Shown in pieces: positions 33,541 through 43,010 of a DNA stretch of 64,000 nucleotides. This DNA is from Candidatus Aalborgicola danicus. GTDB taxonomy: Bacteria > Pseudomonadota > Gammaproteobacteria > Burkholderiales > Burkholderiaceae_C. How positions within the stretch are numbered: position 1 is the first letter of the stretch; every line of letters starts with the position of its first letter. The position numbers were made by a program, and so were the translations under genes. The DNA is taken from assembly GCA_016703945.1 (NCBI GenBank), contig JADJBC010000014.1:18747-82746 (forward strand). Reading direction: 5' to 3'. Below the pieces are notes generated by a model that made no database searches, was not told the origin of the DNA, and was given only the letters and a program-made list of their open reading frames with translations.

Positions 33541-34616
33541 CACTTCAGCCTGTCGGATTTTTGAAAGGATTTCTGCCGCTTGAACATGCCCTTGCGGTAG
33601 AACGGAAACATCTGCAGGTAGGTGCGAATCTTGAGCCAGCGGCCATACAGGCCCATGGGTTCGAACAGCACAAACGACACCAGCACCACGCCATACACCA
33701 CGGCCTTCAACCCTGGGGCCTGTCCCACCGCGGCGGGCAGGTAGTCTTTCACAATGGTGATCAGCTCGGGCAGGGTAATCAGGAAGATGGCACCCAGGAA
33801 GGCCCCATGTACGGAACCTACTCCCCCGATCACAATCATCAGCAGCAGGTCGATCGACTGCAGGATGTTGAACTGGTCGGGCGAGATGAACTGCATCTTG
33901 TGCCCGTACAGGGCACCGGCAATACCGGCCAGGGCCGCCGACAGCGCAAACGACAAGGTCTTGTAATAGGCCAGGTGAATGCCCATACTCTGCGCCGAAA
34001 TTTCGGAGTCCCGAATCGCCACAAAAGCCCGCCCCGTGGGGGATCGCAACAGATTCAAAATACCCAGTGTGGCCAGCACCGTGATGACCAGACACAGGAA
34101 ATAGAACTCTTCATTCGACCCCAGGGTCCAGCCAAAGATATCGGGCTTCTTGATGTGAATGCCGGCATTGCCCCCGGTGACCGACTCCCAACGCGCGAGC
34201 ACCTCTTCCACAATAAAGCCGAATGACAGGGTTGCCATACCGAGGTAAATGCCTTTGACGCGCAGCGCTGGCAGGCCAACCACAAAGCCCACTGCGGCAG
34301 ACAACCCAGCCGCACAGACCAGTGCCAATGGAAAGGGCAGGCCGGCATTGGTCAACACCGCCTGCGTGTAGGCCCCCACGCCCAGAAAGGCCGCATGCCC
34401 CAATGAAAACAAGCCCGTGAAACCGGCCAGCAGCATCAGCCCGAGGCCGGCCACCGCATAGATCAAAATGAATGTGAGTTGAGCCAGCCAATACTCCGTC
34501 GCGATCCATGGCGCTGCCATCAGAACCAGCATCAATGCGCTGTACCAGAACACATGCCCGCCATGTTTGGCCAGCTTGATGTCTTGTGCGTAGTCCGTCT
34601 TGAATATAAACCGCAT
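33540..34616 (-). CDS. livM: Branched-chain-type ABC transporter permease LivM
   Basis: 358 residues with about nine membrane segments from residue 27 onwards. Hallmarks are GLFSLGHAAFLGVGAY, VGLPALRVKGIYLGMATLSFGFIVEEVL, GRAFVAIRDSEISAQSMGI (the ATPase-contact EAA-like loop) and IGGVGSVHGAFLGAIFL. It pairs with LivH to form the inner-membrane channel. The start at 34616 yields MRFIFKTDYAQD; only a few bases separate it from livH. Confidence 0.92.
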   Translation of the reverse strand: MRFIFKTDYAQDIKLAKHGGHVFWYSALMLVLMAAPWIATEYWLAQLTFILIYAVAGLGLMLLAGFTGLFSLGHAAFLGVGAYTQAVLTNAGLPFPLALVCAAGLSAAVGFVVGLPALRVKGIYLGMATLSFGFIVEEVLARWESVTGGNAGIHIKKPDIFGWTLGSNEEFYFLCLVITVLATLGILNLLRSPTGRAFVAIRDSEISAQSMGIHLAYYKTLSFALSAALAGIAGALYGHKMQFISPDQFNILQSIDLLLMIVIGGVGSVHGAFLGAIFLITLPELITIVKDYLPAAVGQAPGLKAVVYGVVLVSFVLFEPMGLYGRWLKIRTYLQMFPFYRKGMFKRQKSFQKSDRLK

Positions 34617-34618
34617 GT

Positions 34619-35494
34619 CTAGACTTTCTTGCGCAATTGCTCGCCAAACAAACCATTGGGCTTGACGACCAGCATGATCAGTACGACCACGTACGCAGCG
34701 GTGTCCTTGAAGCCATCGGGCAGGTAAAAGCCCGAAAGCGACTCCACAATGCCAATCACCAAACCGCCCACAATGGCGCCGGGCAAACTGCCAAAACCAC
34801 CGACCACCGCAGCGGGAAAAGCCTTGAGTCCAATGAAGCCCATGTTGGCGTGGACAAAGGTAATGGGTGCCAGCAAAAGTCCCGCAATGGCTGCCACACC
34901 CGCCGCAAGCCCCCAGGCAATGCCATTGAGGCGTTGCACCGGTATGCCCATGTAATAGGCCGCCAACTGGTTTTGTGACGCGGCCTGCATTGCAATGCCA
35001 AGCTTGCTGTAGCGGAACAACGCAAACAGCAGCGCACACAACACGGCAGTTGCGCCAATCACGACCATGTGTTCGACATTCAGAATCAGGCCGCTCACAT
35101 TCCAGATTTCATCCTTGTACGGCACCGGCAGCGCCTGTGTGTCGGTGCCGATGCCCGGCACCATGGTGATCAGCCCGCGCGCCACATACCCGATTCCAAT
35201 GGTGAGCATCACAACCGAAAATGCTGGCTGACCCAGGATGGGACGAATCACCACGCGTTCCAGCACGACGCCAAACAACGCCATACCGGCGATGGAGCTG
35301 ATGATGGCCAGCCAATATGGAAAGCCCAGCATGGTCATGCCCACCAGACCACCAAAAGCGCCGAGCATCATCAGTTCGCCCTGGGCGAAACTCACAGTCT
35401 CGGTGGCCTTGTAGATCAGCACAAAGCCCAGGGCGATCAATCCGTAGATACAGCCCTGTGCAATTCCACTGATCACCAGTTGAAGAAGCAGCAC
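34619..35494 (-). CDS. livH: Branched-chain-type ABC transporter permease LivH
   Basis: 291 residues, about eight membrane segments. Typical motifs: GLIALGFVLIYKATETVSFAQGELMMLGAF, VVLERVVIRPI, YMGIPVQRLNGIAWGLAAGVAAIAG and VVGGFGSLPGAIVGGLVIG. It is the first gene of the operon livH-livM-livG-livF-ligase-two binding proteins. The promoter region (35495-35621) is shared with the divergent enoyl-CoA hydratase gene and contains an inverted repeat at 35549-35578. Confidence 0.92.
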   Translation of the reverse strand: MLLLQLVISGIAQGCIYGLIALGFVLIYKATETVSFAQGELMMLGAFGGLVGMTMLGFPYWLAIISSIAGMALFGVVLERVVIRPILGQPAFSVVMLTIGIGYVARGLITMVPGIGTDTQALPVPYKDEIWNVSGLILNVEHMVVIGATAVLCALLFALFRYSKLGIAMQAASQNQLAAYYMGIPVQRLNGIAWGLAAGVAAIAGLLLAPITFVHANMGFIGLKAFPAAVVGGFGSLPGAIVGGLVIGIVESLSGFYLPDGFKDTAAYVVVLIMLVVKPNGLFGEQLRKKV

Positions 35495-35548
35495 GTCGTC
35501 TCCTGTAATTTTTTTGCTTCCCGGTTATAGCTTCATTGCTCTGGATAA

Positions 35549-35578
35549 CTGACAGGGTTTGTACCGACGCCCTGTCAG
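35549..35578. promoter_or_regulatory. Inverted repeat between livH and the hydratase gene
   Basis: Perfect 9-base arms CTGACAGGG and CCCTGTCAG separated by 12 bases. The arm centres are 21 bases apart, about two helical turns, which suits a dimeric regulator. It lies in the only divergent promoter region of the liv cluster. A role as operator is inference. Confidence 0.45.
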
Positions 35579-35621
35579 GCAGGCGACAAGCGGACTGAAA
35601 AAGAGCGAAAACAGGGGCATC

Positions 35622-36449
35622 ATGGAAACCATGACTGCTTCTGTGGACATTTATCAGCACGGTGCGATCCGCGTCGTGACCATCAACCGTGCCGACGTGC
35701 GCAACGCCGTCGACGCCGACACGGCCCGCCAGCTTTACGAAGCATTCGCAGCGTTTGATGCAGACCCCGACTCCAGGGTCGCGGTGTTTCATGGTGCGCA
35801 TGGTCATTTTTGCGCTGGCTGGGATTTGCAGGCCGGTGCACGTTTGGCGCAACAACAGGTGCAGGGGGTTGACCCGTTCGAGGCACTGGAGTTCTCCGCA
35901 CATACCTATGAGAGGAATCCGGTCGGTCCGACAGGGCCCATGGGTCCGTCACGCCTGGTGTTGTCCAAGCCGGTGATTGCGGCCGTCAGTGGCGCGGCAG
36001 TCGCGGGCGGCATGGAGTTGGCGCTGTGGTGTGATATGCGGGTGATGGAGGAAGACGCCTACTTCGGTGTCTTCTGCCGCCGTTTCGGTGTGCCCCTGAT
36101 CGACGGCGGCACCGTGCGTTTGCCGCGCCTGATCGGCATGGGCCACGCCATGGATCTGATACTGACCGGGCGCAAGGTCGAGGCTGTCGAGGCATTGCAA
36201 ATGGGCTTGTGCAACCGCGTGGTGCCAAAAGGCGAGGCACTGTCGGCGGCCATCACACTGGCCGAGCAATTGGCGGGCTTTCCGCAACAAACCATGCTGG
36301 CTGACCGCGCCAGCGCGTATGCCCAGTGGAATCTGGATTTACCGCAGGCCCTGCAGCAGGAATGGCAACGGGGCAAGGCGTGTATCGCGTCGGGGTTGGA
36401 TGGCGCGGCGCGGTTTGCGGCGGGAGCCGGTTGCCACGGAAAGTTTTAG
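35622..36449 (+). CDS. Enoyl-CoA hydratase/isomerase (crotonase) family protein
   Basis: 275 residues. Crotonase motifs: IRVVTINRADVRNAVD, HGHFCAGWDLQ (oxyanion hole), AAVSGAAVAGGMELALWCDMRV with the second oxyanion glycine, and FGVPLIDGGTVRLPRLIG with an Asp/Gly pair. An acidic residue is seen in the VMEEDAYFG segment. It hydrates or otherwise processes a 2-enoyl-CoA, consistent with the nearby dehydrogenases and ligase. The ATG at 35622 follows AGGGG; a second ATG nine bases on is possible. It is divergent from livH. Confidence 0.88.
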   Translation: METMTASVDIYQHGAIRVVTINRADVRNAVDADTARQLYEAFAAFDADPDSRVAVFHGAHGHFCAGWDLQAGARLAQQQVQGVDPFEALEFSAHTYERNPVGPTGPMGPSRLVLSKPVIAAVSGAAVAGGMELALWCDMRVMEEDAYFGVFCRRFGVPLIDGGTVRLPRLIGMGHAMDLILTGRKVEAVEALQMGLCNRVVPKGEALSAAITLAEQLAGFPQQTMLADRASAYAQWNLDLPQALQQEWQRGKACIASGLDGAARFAAGAGCHGKF

Positions 36450-36450
36450 T

Positions 36451-36508
36451 GAAATTCGGCTGTAGCCCTCGTGAATATTGCTTGAGGCGCTATCGAATCT
36501 ATAGTGAA
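36451..36508 (-). repeat. Intergenic repeat family copy 4
   Basis: Minus-strand copy directly after the hydratase stop. On the minus strand it reads TAGCGCCTCAAGCAATATTC then ACGAGGGCTACAGCCGAATTT. With the copy at 36951 it forms direct repeats bracketing the low-complexity tract. Confidence 0.65.
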
Positions 36509-36950
<442 letters not shown>

Positions 36951-37006
36951 TAAATTCGCTTGTAGCCCCCGTATATATTGCGTGAAGCGCTATTGAATAT
37001 GTAGCG
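36951..37006 (-). repeat. Intergenic repeat family copy 5
   Basis: Minus-strand copy, about 500 bases from copy 4 and in the same orientation. The plus strand reads AAATTCGCTTGTAGCCCCCG then TATATATTGCGTGAAGCGC. It ends 10 bases before the stop of the membrane protein gene. Confidence 0.65.
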
Positions 37007-37015
37007 ATTGGCTTG

Positions 37016-37732
37016 TCAACGGAGAAGCGCCCGCGCGCGTACCCGCTCACGGCGCTTGTCGGCGCAGTCGCCGCTGCGGTCTGTCATTGGGGCCCCCATG
37101 GGGTCACCCCGCGCTTCGCGCATCAGGCCGGCGGGAGGGCAAGGTGGCTCTGACATGTCGGCAAATGCCAGCTTCAGCGGGTCCGGCCGCTCAGGGTCAA
37201 TGAGATTCGTCTGACCACTCTCACGTGCCAGACGGCGCACGGATTTCCGGTCCACTTCGCGCGCGGCATTTCTGAGGGTTGCCGAGTCGATCTGCAGATC
37301 CAATTGCGGGCCGGTAGGGTTTGACGCAGAGACGGCGTTGTTGATGCCGGGGGTAGGTGTCGAAGACGTTTCACGAGCCGGAGCTGGTCCATCCGCCAAC
37401 GGCGGAGCGTTTTCGGGGACGGGCGGCGGTGTCACTCGTGACGCGTGGACGGGGCTTTGTTGCGGGTCGGGTCTTACCTTGGGTACAACAGGGTTATTGA
37501 GCGCGGGTGGCGCCAGTGAGACCGAAACAGTCTCCAACTCTTTGGACGGAGCGCTGCGCATCGGCGACTGCAATGTTCCGAAATGGGACAGCACCAACAG
37601 CAGCAAGAGGTGCAATACCAACACGCCGCCCAGCACCAGCCAACGGTCGGTGCGCAGGGATTTGGTGGCGGACGGGAGCAGCGGAATGGAAATCATCACG
37701 CCATCCACCGTGGACGAGGTGCTCGCCAGCAT
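37016..37732 (-). CDS. Hypothetical membrane-anchored proline-rich protein
   Basis: 238 residues. One membrane segment near the N-terminus (RWLVLGGVLVLHLLLLLVLSHF, about 29-51) is followed by a Pro/Ser-rich periplasmic region (about 75-135, VTPPPVPENAPPLADGPAPARE) and a basic C-terminus ending KRRERVRARALLR. The topology resembles TonB or other envelope-spanning proteins, but no TonB C-terminal domain is seen. The C-terminal DRSGDCADKRRERVRARA contains two cysteines with PCPPAG upstream. Function unknown. A start at 37696 (MISIPLL) is also possible. Confidence 0.6.
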   Translation of the reverse strand: MLASTSSTVDGVMISIPLLPSATKSLRTDRWLVLGGVLVLHLLLLLVLSHFGTLQSPMRSAPSKELETVSVSLAPPALNNPVVPKVRPDPQQSPVHASRVTPPPVPENAPPLADGPAPARETSSTPTPGINNAVSASNPTGPQLDLQIDSATLRNAAREVDRKSVRRLARESGQTNLIDPERPDPLKLAFADMSEPPCPPAGLMREARGDPMGAPMTDRSGDCADKRRERVRARALLR

Positions 37733-37743
37733 TGTTTATGGAT

Positions 37744-37788
37744 GAAAATGCCTCTAGCCCTCGCAAGTGCTACGGTTATAGCTACAAA
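37744..37788 (-). repeat. Intergenic repeat family copy 6
   Basis: Minus-strand copy just upstream of the membrane protein start. On the minus strand it reads TTTTGTAGCTATAACCGTAGC then ACTTGCGAGGGCTAGAGGC. It is more diverged than the other five. Confidence 0.5.
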
Positions 37789-37817
37789 ACAAGGAGCACT
37801 CGGGATTCTAATCAGTT

Positions 37818-38228
37818 TCAGGGCTTGGGGATTTCGCGCGGTTTTCCGTCGTCGTCTATCGCCACATAGGTGACCGATGCTTCGGTCACCTTGATGTATT
37901 GTCCCTGCGCGCGATAACGCTCGGCATACACCTCCACCTTCACCGTGATGGAGGTTCTTCCAATGCGTGTCACTTTGGAAAAGAAGGACAGAATGTCGCC
38001 CACGCGCACCGGGTGCTTGAAGACAAATTCATTGACCGCCACCGTTGCCATGCGGCCCTGGGTGTAGCGCGCGGGCAGCACGGAGCCCGCCAGGTCGACC
38101 TGGGCCATGACCCAGCCGCCAAAGATGTCGCCGTTGGCGTTGCAGTCCGCCGGCATGGGGATGACTTTGAGGACCAGTTCCTCGTCTTTGGGCAATTGGA
38201 TGGTGGGGGGGCTTGAGTTTGTAGACAT
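37818..38228 (-). CDS. yciA: Acyl-CoA thioesterase (YciA type)
   Basis: 136-residue hotdog thioesterase. IPMPADCNANGDIFGGWVMAQVDLAGSVLPARYTQGRMATVAVNEFVFKHPVRVGDILSFF in two blocks is the YciA signature, with the catalytic Asp in NGDIFGGW. YciA hydrolyses a broad range of acyl-CoAs in the cytoplasm. The ATG at 38228 is preceded by AGGAT at good spacing; a GTG six bases upstream is less likely. It is divergent from the ABC exporter gene. Confidence 0.9.
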   Translation of the reverse strand: MSTNSSPPTIQLPKDEELVLKVIPMPADCNANGDIFGGWVMAQVDLAGSVLPARYTQGRMATVAVNEFVFKHPVRVGDILSFFSKVTRIGRTSITVKVEVYAERYRAQGQYIKVTEASVTYVAIDDDGKPREIPKP

Positions 38229-38242
38229 AGGCACAATCCTAT

Positions 38243-38346
38243 CTTGAAACCTTGCGGGACAGACCGTAGCGTAGCGAAGCTCTTTCCTCGACCAACCTGA
38301 AGCCTTGCGGGACAGACCGCAGCGTAGTGAAGCTCTGTCCTCAACT
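38243..38346. repeat. 53-bp tandem repeat in the yciA / ABC exporter promoter region
   Basis: Two adjacent copies (38243-38295 and 38296-38346) share GCGGGACAGACCG, AGCGTAG and GAAGCTCT. Each copy can form a stem; in the second GGACAGA pairs with TCTGTCC exactly. The repeat fills the whole gap between the divergent yciA and ABC exporter starts, so it may carry regulatory sites. Confidence 0.65.
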
Positions 38347-38362
38347 GTTCAAAATACCCCAT

Positions 38363-40229
38363 ATGCGCTCCCACGGCTCCTCCGCTCTTGCACCTCTCCC
38401 TGCCCCGGACCCCAGCGTACCGGTCACGCCTCCCAAGTCCGACTGGGCCACGATCCAGCGTCTGTTTCCCTACCTGTGGACCTACAAGTGGCGCGTTGTT
38501 TTTGCGTTGACCTTCATGGTCGGTGCCAAGCTGACCAATGTGGGTGTGCCGTTGCTGCTGAAGAATCTGGTGGACAGCATGAGTTACAAGCCGGGGGACC
38601 CGGCGGCTGTCCTCGTAGTGCCGGTGGCCTTGTTGTTTGCCTATGGCGCGCTGCGCCTGTCGACCACACTGCTCACTGAACTGCGGGAACTGGTGTTTTC
38701 CAAGGCCACCCAGGGTGCGGCGCGCAGCATCGCGCTGGAAACCTTTGAGCATTTGCACGCCTTGAGTCTGCGTTTTCATCTGGAGCGGCAGACCGGTGGC
38801 ATGACACGCGACATCGAGCGCGGGGTGCGTGGCATCGAGTCGCTGATTTCGTTTTCACTGTTCAGCATCGTGCCCACGCTGCTGGAGGTGGCGATGGTGT
38901 TGACCATTCTGGCGGTGAAGTTTGATGTGTGGTTTGCGTGGATCACGCTGGGTGCCCTGGTGTTGTACATCTCCTTTACGGTGCTGGTGACCGAATGGCG
39001 CACCAAGTTCCGCCGTGAGGCCAACGAGTTTGACTCGGCAGCACACTCCAAAGCCGTTGACTCCCTGTTGAACTATGAAACGGTGAAATATTTCAACAAC
39101 GAGGGTTTTGAGGCCAAACGGTACGACGAAAGCCTGGAGCGTTTGCGCCGTGCCCGCCTGAAGAGCCAGACCACCCTGTCCATGCTGAACATCGGTCAGC
39201 AGTTGATCATCGCGGTGGGGCTGGTGGCCATGCTGTGGCGGGCCACGCAAGGCGTGGTGGATGGCAGCATGACTCTGGGTGACCTGGTCATGGTCAATGC
39301 CTTCATGATCCAGCTTTACATACCATTGAACTTCCTGGGTGTGATTTATCGCGAGATCAAACAAAGCCTGACCGACCTGGAGAAGATGTTCACGCTGATG
39401 GAGCGTGAGCGGGAGATTGCCGATGTGCCGGGCGCACCAGCTTTGCGTCTGGACGGCGAAACCCCCGTGGCATTTGAGAACGTGAGTTTTTCCTATGACG
39501 TGGGCAGTGCGGCCCATCCGGGTGACGGCCGCACGATCTTGCACAACATCAGTTTCGAGATACCGGCAGGCAAGACGGTGGCTGTGGTGGGCCCATCCGG
39601 CTCCTGGCAAGTCCACGATGGCGCGTCTGCTGTTTCGTTTTTACGACGTGAGCAATCCTCAGGAGGGGGGTCGTATCCTGATTGCCGGGCAGGACATCAA
39701 ACAGGTGACGCAGTCCAGCGTGCGCCAGGCGATAGGCATCGTGCCGCAAGACACGGTACTGTTCAACGACACGGTTGAATACAACATTGCCTACGGCAAG
39801 CCCGGTGCCACGCGCGCCGAAGTGGAGGAGGCTGCTGCCTCCGCCCACATTCACAACTTCATCAGCTCCACGCCCAAGGGCTACGCCACGATGGTCGGCG
39901 AGCGGGGACTCAAGTTGTCAGGTGGCGAGAAGCAGCGTGTGGCGATTGCCCGCACGCTGCTGAAAAATCCGCCCATTCTGATCTTTGACGAGGCAACCTC
40001 TGCACTGGACTCTGCCAACGAGCGTGCCATTCAGGCCGAACTGCAAAGTGTGGCCCGCAACAAAACCACGCTGGTGATCGCGCACCGCCTGTCTACCGTG
40101 GTGGATGCCCACGAAATTCTGGTGATGGACACCGGGCGCATTGTGGAGCGTGGCAACCACACTGCCTTGCTGGCGGCCCAGGGCCGCTACGCGCAGATGT
40201 GGGCGCTGCAACAGCAAAGTTCGGATTAG
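38363..40229 (+). CDS. Atm1/HMT1-type ABC exporter (interrupted by a frameshift)
   Basis: About 621 residues once joined: a six-helix permease domain (about 30-340) fused to an ATPase. ETVKYFNNEGFEAKRYDESL is the signature of the Atm1/ABCB7 group, which exports glutathione-linked or iron-sulfur-related compounds and confers metal tolerance. The frame breaks in Walker A near 39605: GGCTCCTGGCAAGTCC has an extra T relative to GSGKST. The second frame continues STMARLLFRFYD, LSGGEKQRVAIARTLL, ILIFDEATSALDSANE and IAHRLSTV. The rest is fully conserved, so a sequence error is likely. Confidence 0.9.
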
Positions 40230-40280
40230 GTTGCTCGCTCTGTTTGGTGCCTGCCATGCAATCCGCGCATAATGTTGGCC

Positions 40281-41255
40281 ATGGAAACCAAATGGCTTGA
40301 AGATTTTGTGTCGCTGGCTGAAACCCGCAGCTTCAGCCGGTCTGCGCAGTTGCGCCATGTCACCCAGCCGGCGTTCTCGCGGCGCATCCAATCGTTGGAG
40401 GCATGGGCCGGAACCGACTTGGTGGATCGCAGCAGCTACCCCACACGCCTGACGCCCGCTGGTGAAACCCTGTACGACCAGTCGATGGAGGTGTTGCAGT
40501 CTTTGCAGACCACGCGGGCGATGTTGCGCGGGCATACCTCGGCAGCGCAGGACGTGATTGAGTTCGCCGTGCCACATACCCTGGCCTTCACCTTCTTTCC
40601 GGCCTGGGTATCGAGTTTGCGGGAAACCTTTGGCCCCATCAAAAGTCGACTGATTGCGCTCAATGTGCACGATGCCGTCATGCGCATGGTGGAGGGCAGT
40701 TGTGATTTGTTGATTGCTTACTATCATCCGTCCCAGCCGTTCCAGCTTGACGCGGATCGTTACGAAATGGTCAGCCTGGGCGAAGAGGTGGTGGCGCCGT
40801 ATGTCAAACCCGCCAGCAATGGAGCGCCGTTGTACCAGTTGCCGGGACGTGCGGGCCAGCCCCTGCCCTATTTGGGCTATGCCCCGGGCGCCTACCTGGG
40901 GCAGATGGTCGAGTTGATCTTGAAGCAGTCGAACACGGCCATTCATTTTGACCGGGTTTATGAAACCGACATGGCGGAAGGACTCAAGGCCATGGCGTTG
41001 GAAGGTCATGGCATCGCGTTCTTACCCCATAGCGCGGTGAAGAAAGAGCTGCGGGCCAAGCGGCTGGTCAGCGCCTTGCCACCGGATACCCGTGGGCTAG
41101 ACATCACGATGGATGTTCGGGTGTACCGGGAAAAGCCGGTATTCAAAGAGTCGACTCGGGCAGGTGGGTCGAGTCCCCGGGGTACTCCGGCGGTGCCCAA
41201 AAGCAGCGCCCAGGCGCTGTGGGGCTACCTGGTGGCGCAGTCGGCGCGCAGGTGA
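40281..41255 (+). CDS. LysR family transcriptional regulator (HypT-like)
   Basis: 324 residues. The N-terminal METKWLEDFVSLAETRSFSRSAQLRHVTQPAFSRRIQSLEAWAG pattern (given in part: FSRSAQLRHVTQPAFSRRI) is the LysR helix-turn-helix, followed by DLVDRSSYPTRLTPAG. That form resembles the HypT (YjiE) hypochlorite-response regulators of E. coli. The effector domain spans about 90-290. The identification as HypT is tentative. A CATAAT box just before the start may be its -10. It lies downstream of the ABC exporter and before the type II secretion operon, with no evident tie to either. Confidence 0.85.
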   Translation: METKWLEDFVSLAETRSFSRSAQLRHVTQPAFSRRIQSLEAWAGTDLVDRSSYPTRLTPAGETLYDQSMEVLQSLQTTRAMLRGHTSAAQDVIEFAVPHTLAFTFFPAWVSSLRETFGPIKSRLIALNVHDAVMRMVEGSCDLLIAYYHPSQPFQLDADRYEMVSLGEEVVAPYVKPASNGAPLYQLPGRAGQPLPYLGYAPGAYLGQMVELILKQSNTAIHFDRVYETDMAEGLKAMALEGHGIAFLPHSAVKKELRAKRLVSALPPDTRGLDITMDVRVYREKPVFKESTRAGGSSPRGTPAVPKSSAQALWGYLVAQSARR

Positions 41256-41426
41256 GTTGTTTCCGGTAATCTGCAGATAAAACCGGCGCAAAACGGTGTT
41301 TGGGGCTCAGTTACAATGCTCCCCCGGCAAGGCGTGGGCGTTTAGCACCGTTACGTCAAGTATTTCTGTTTTTTCATATCGCACAGCCCACCCAGGCCGG
41401 CTGGGCCTGATTACCACGGTGTCCCC

Positions 41427-43010
41427 ATGGGAACAAATTCTTCCAATTCAGTCGGCATTGAGGTCAATAGCCTAAGCGAATATGGGGCATCGTTCGGGCT
41501 TCCCGTGCTGGAAACGGATGCCTTGGACGTGGTCAATTTGCAGGCCGTCAATGGGCTCAACGCGGCTTTTTTGTTGGGCAACGCCTTGTTGCCTTTGTCG
41601 GGTGACGAGGTTTCGTACCGTGTTGCCGCGGGCTTGCCGCTCAAGACCGCCGCCATTGACGCGCTCGAACAGTTTCTGGGCGTGACGGTCAAAGTCGAAC
41701 TGGCGTCTGGCGCCTGGATTCGGGAACAACTCAATCGCCTGTACGCCGTCGGTGCCGTGCCGACGGACCCGTTTGCCGATGGTGCCTCTGCCGAAGAAGC
41801 CCAGGATGATGACCTGGAAACGCTGAAAGCACTGGCGGGCGACGCTCCGGTGGTGCGCCTGGTGCAGACCATTTTGTTGCGGGCCATTGAGGGCCGGGCT
41901 TCGGACATTCACTTCGAGGTCTCACAAAATCGATTTCGAGTCCGCTTTCGCATCGATGGTGTTTTGTTTGACGTCGATACCCCACCCAAACGACTCTATT
42001 TGCCGACGATTTCCCATCTGAAATTGCGCGCAAAAATGAATATTGCGGAGCGCAGACTGCCGCAAGACGGCCGCATGAAAATGGACGTGGCTGGGCGGCA
42101 GGTGGACATGCGGGTATCGACCGTACCAACGGTCCACGGCGAAAGTATGGTCATTCGTCTGCTGGACCAAGGCCCTGGAATGATGGGATTGGATTCTCTG
42201 GGCTTCGATCCGCAACTGCTGACGGTGTTCGAAGCGGCCATTTTGCAACCGCATGGAATGATTTTGGTGACAGGCCCCACCGGCAGCGGCAAGACCAGTA
42301 CGTTGTATGCGGCGTTGGGCCGGGTCAATAACTCCGAGAACAAGATCATCACGGTAGAGGATCCGGTTGAGTACCAGATTGACGGCATTAACCAGATCCA
42401 GGTCAAGCCCCAAATCAACCTGACCTTTGCCAGCGCCTTGCGCTCCATTGTCCGGCAGGATCCCGACATCATCATGGTGGGCGAAATCCGCGACCACGAG
42501 ACCGCAGAAATTTCCATCCAGTCCGCGTTGACGGGCCACTTGGTGTTTTCCACCCTGCACACCAATGACTCGTTTGGCGCACCGCACCGCCTGATGGAAA
42601 TGGGGGTTGAAAGTTATTTGATTGCGTCGTCTGTGGTGCTGATCATTGCGCAGCGCCTGGTTCGCATCATTTGTCCGCATTGCAAAGAAAGCATCAAACC
42701 CAATGAAGCGGACTTGTTGTTCTTGTCTGAGGAAGGCGTCGACCCGTCCGAAGTCAAAAACCTGTACCACGGCGTCGGTTGCCACCATTGCGGACAATCA
42801 GGCTACATCGGGCGCACTGGTATTTACGAGTTATTGCCCGTAACACCGGCCATCAAAGAAGCGATCATCAAGAAGTTGTCAGCTGAAGGTGTGCGTCGGT
42901 GTGCAGCCCAGGAGGGGGTGCAAACCATGCGGGCGGACGGTATTCGAAAGGTTCTGGCCGGTGTGACAACGCTGGAAGAGCTGGCGCGCGTGACCCGACA
43001 GGATCTTTGA
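41427..43010 (+). CDS. gspE: Type II secretion ATPase GspE
   Basis: 527 residues, cytoplasmic hexameric ATPase driving the pseudopilus. The N-terminal domain (about 1-115) contacts GspL. Core: GRASDIHFE, Walker A GPTGSGKTST (about residue 285), Asp box, Walker B DPDIIMVGEIRD, His box GHLVFSTLHTND and the zinc-binding CPHC and CHHC pairs. The usual APGAI after TLHTND reads SFGAP, a small deviation. It is the first gene of an operon in Xps-like order, preceded by 171 bases that include a TACAAT box. Its stop overlaps the gspF start (TGATG). Confidence 0.95.
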   Translation: MGTNSSNSVGIEVNSLSEYGASFGLPVLETDALDVVNLQAVNGLNAAFLLGNALLPLSGDEVSYRVAAGLPLKTAAIDALEQFLGVTVKVELASGAWIREQLNRLYAVGAVPTDPFADGASAEEAQDDDLETLKALAGDAPVVRLVQTILLRAIEGRASDIHFEVSQNRFRVRFRIDGVLFDVDTPPKRLYLPTISHLKLRAKMNIAERRLPQDGRMKMDVAGRQVDMRVSTVPTVHGESMVIRLLDQGPGMMGLDSLGFDPQLLTVFEAAILQPHGMILVTGPTGSGKTSTLYAALGRVNNSENKIITVEDPVEYQIDGINQIQVKPQINLTFASALRSIVRQDPDIIMVGEIRDHETAEISIQSALTGHLVFSTLHTNDSFGAPHRLMEMGVESYLIASSVVLIIAQRLVRIICPHCKESIKPNEADLLFLSEEGVDPSEVKNLYHGVGCHHCGQSGYIGRTGIYELLPVTPAIKEAIIKKLSAEGVRRCAAQEGVQTMRADGIRKVLAGVTTLEELARVTRQDL

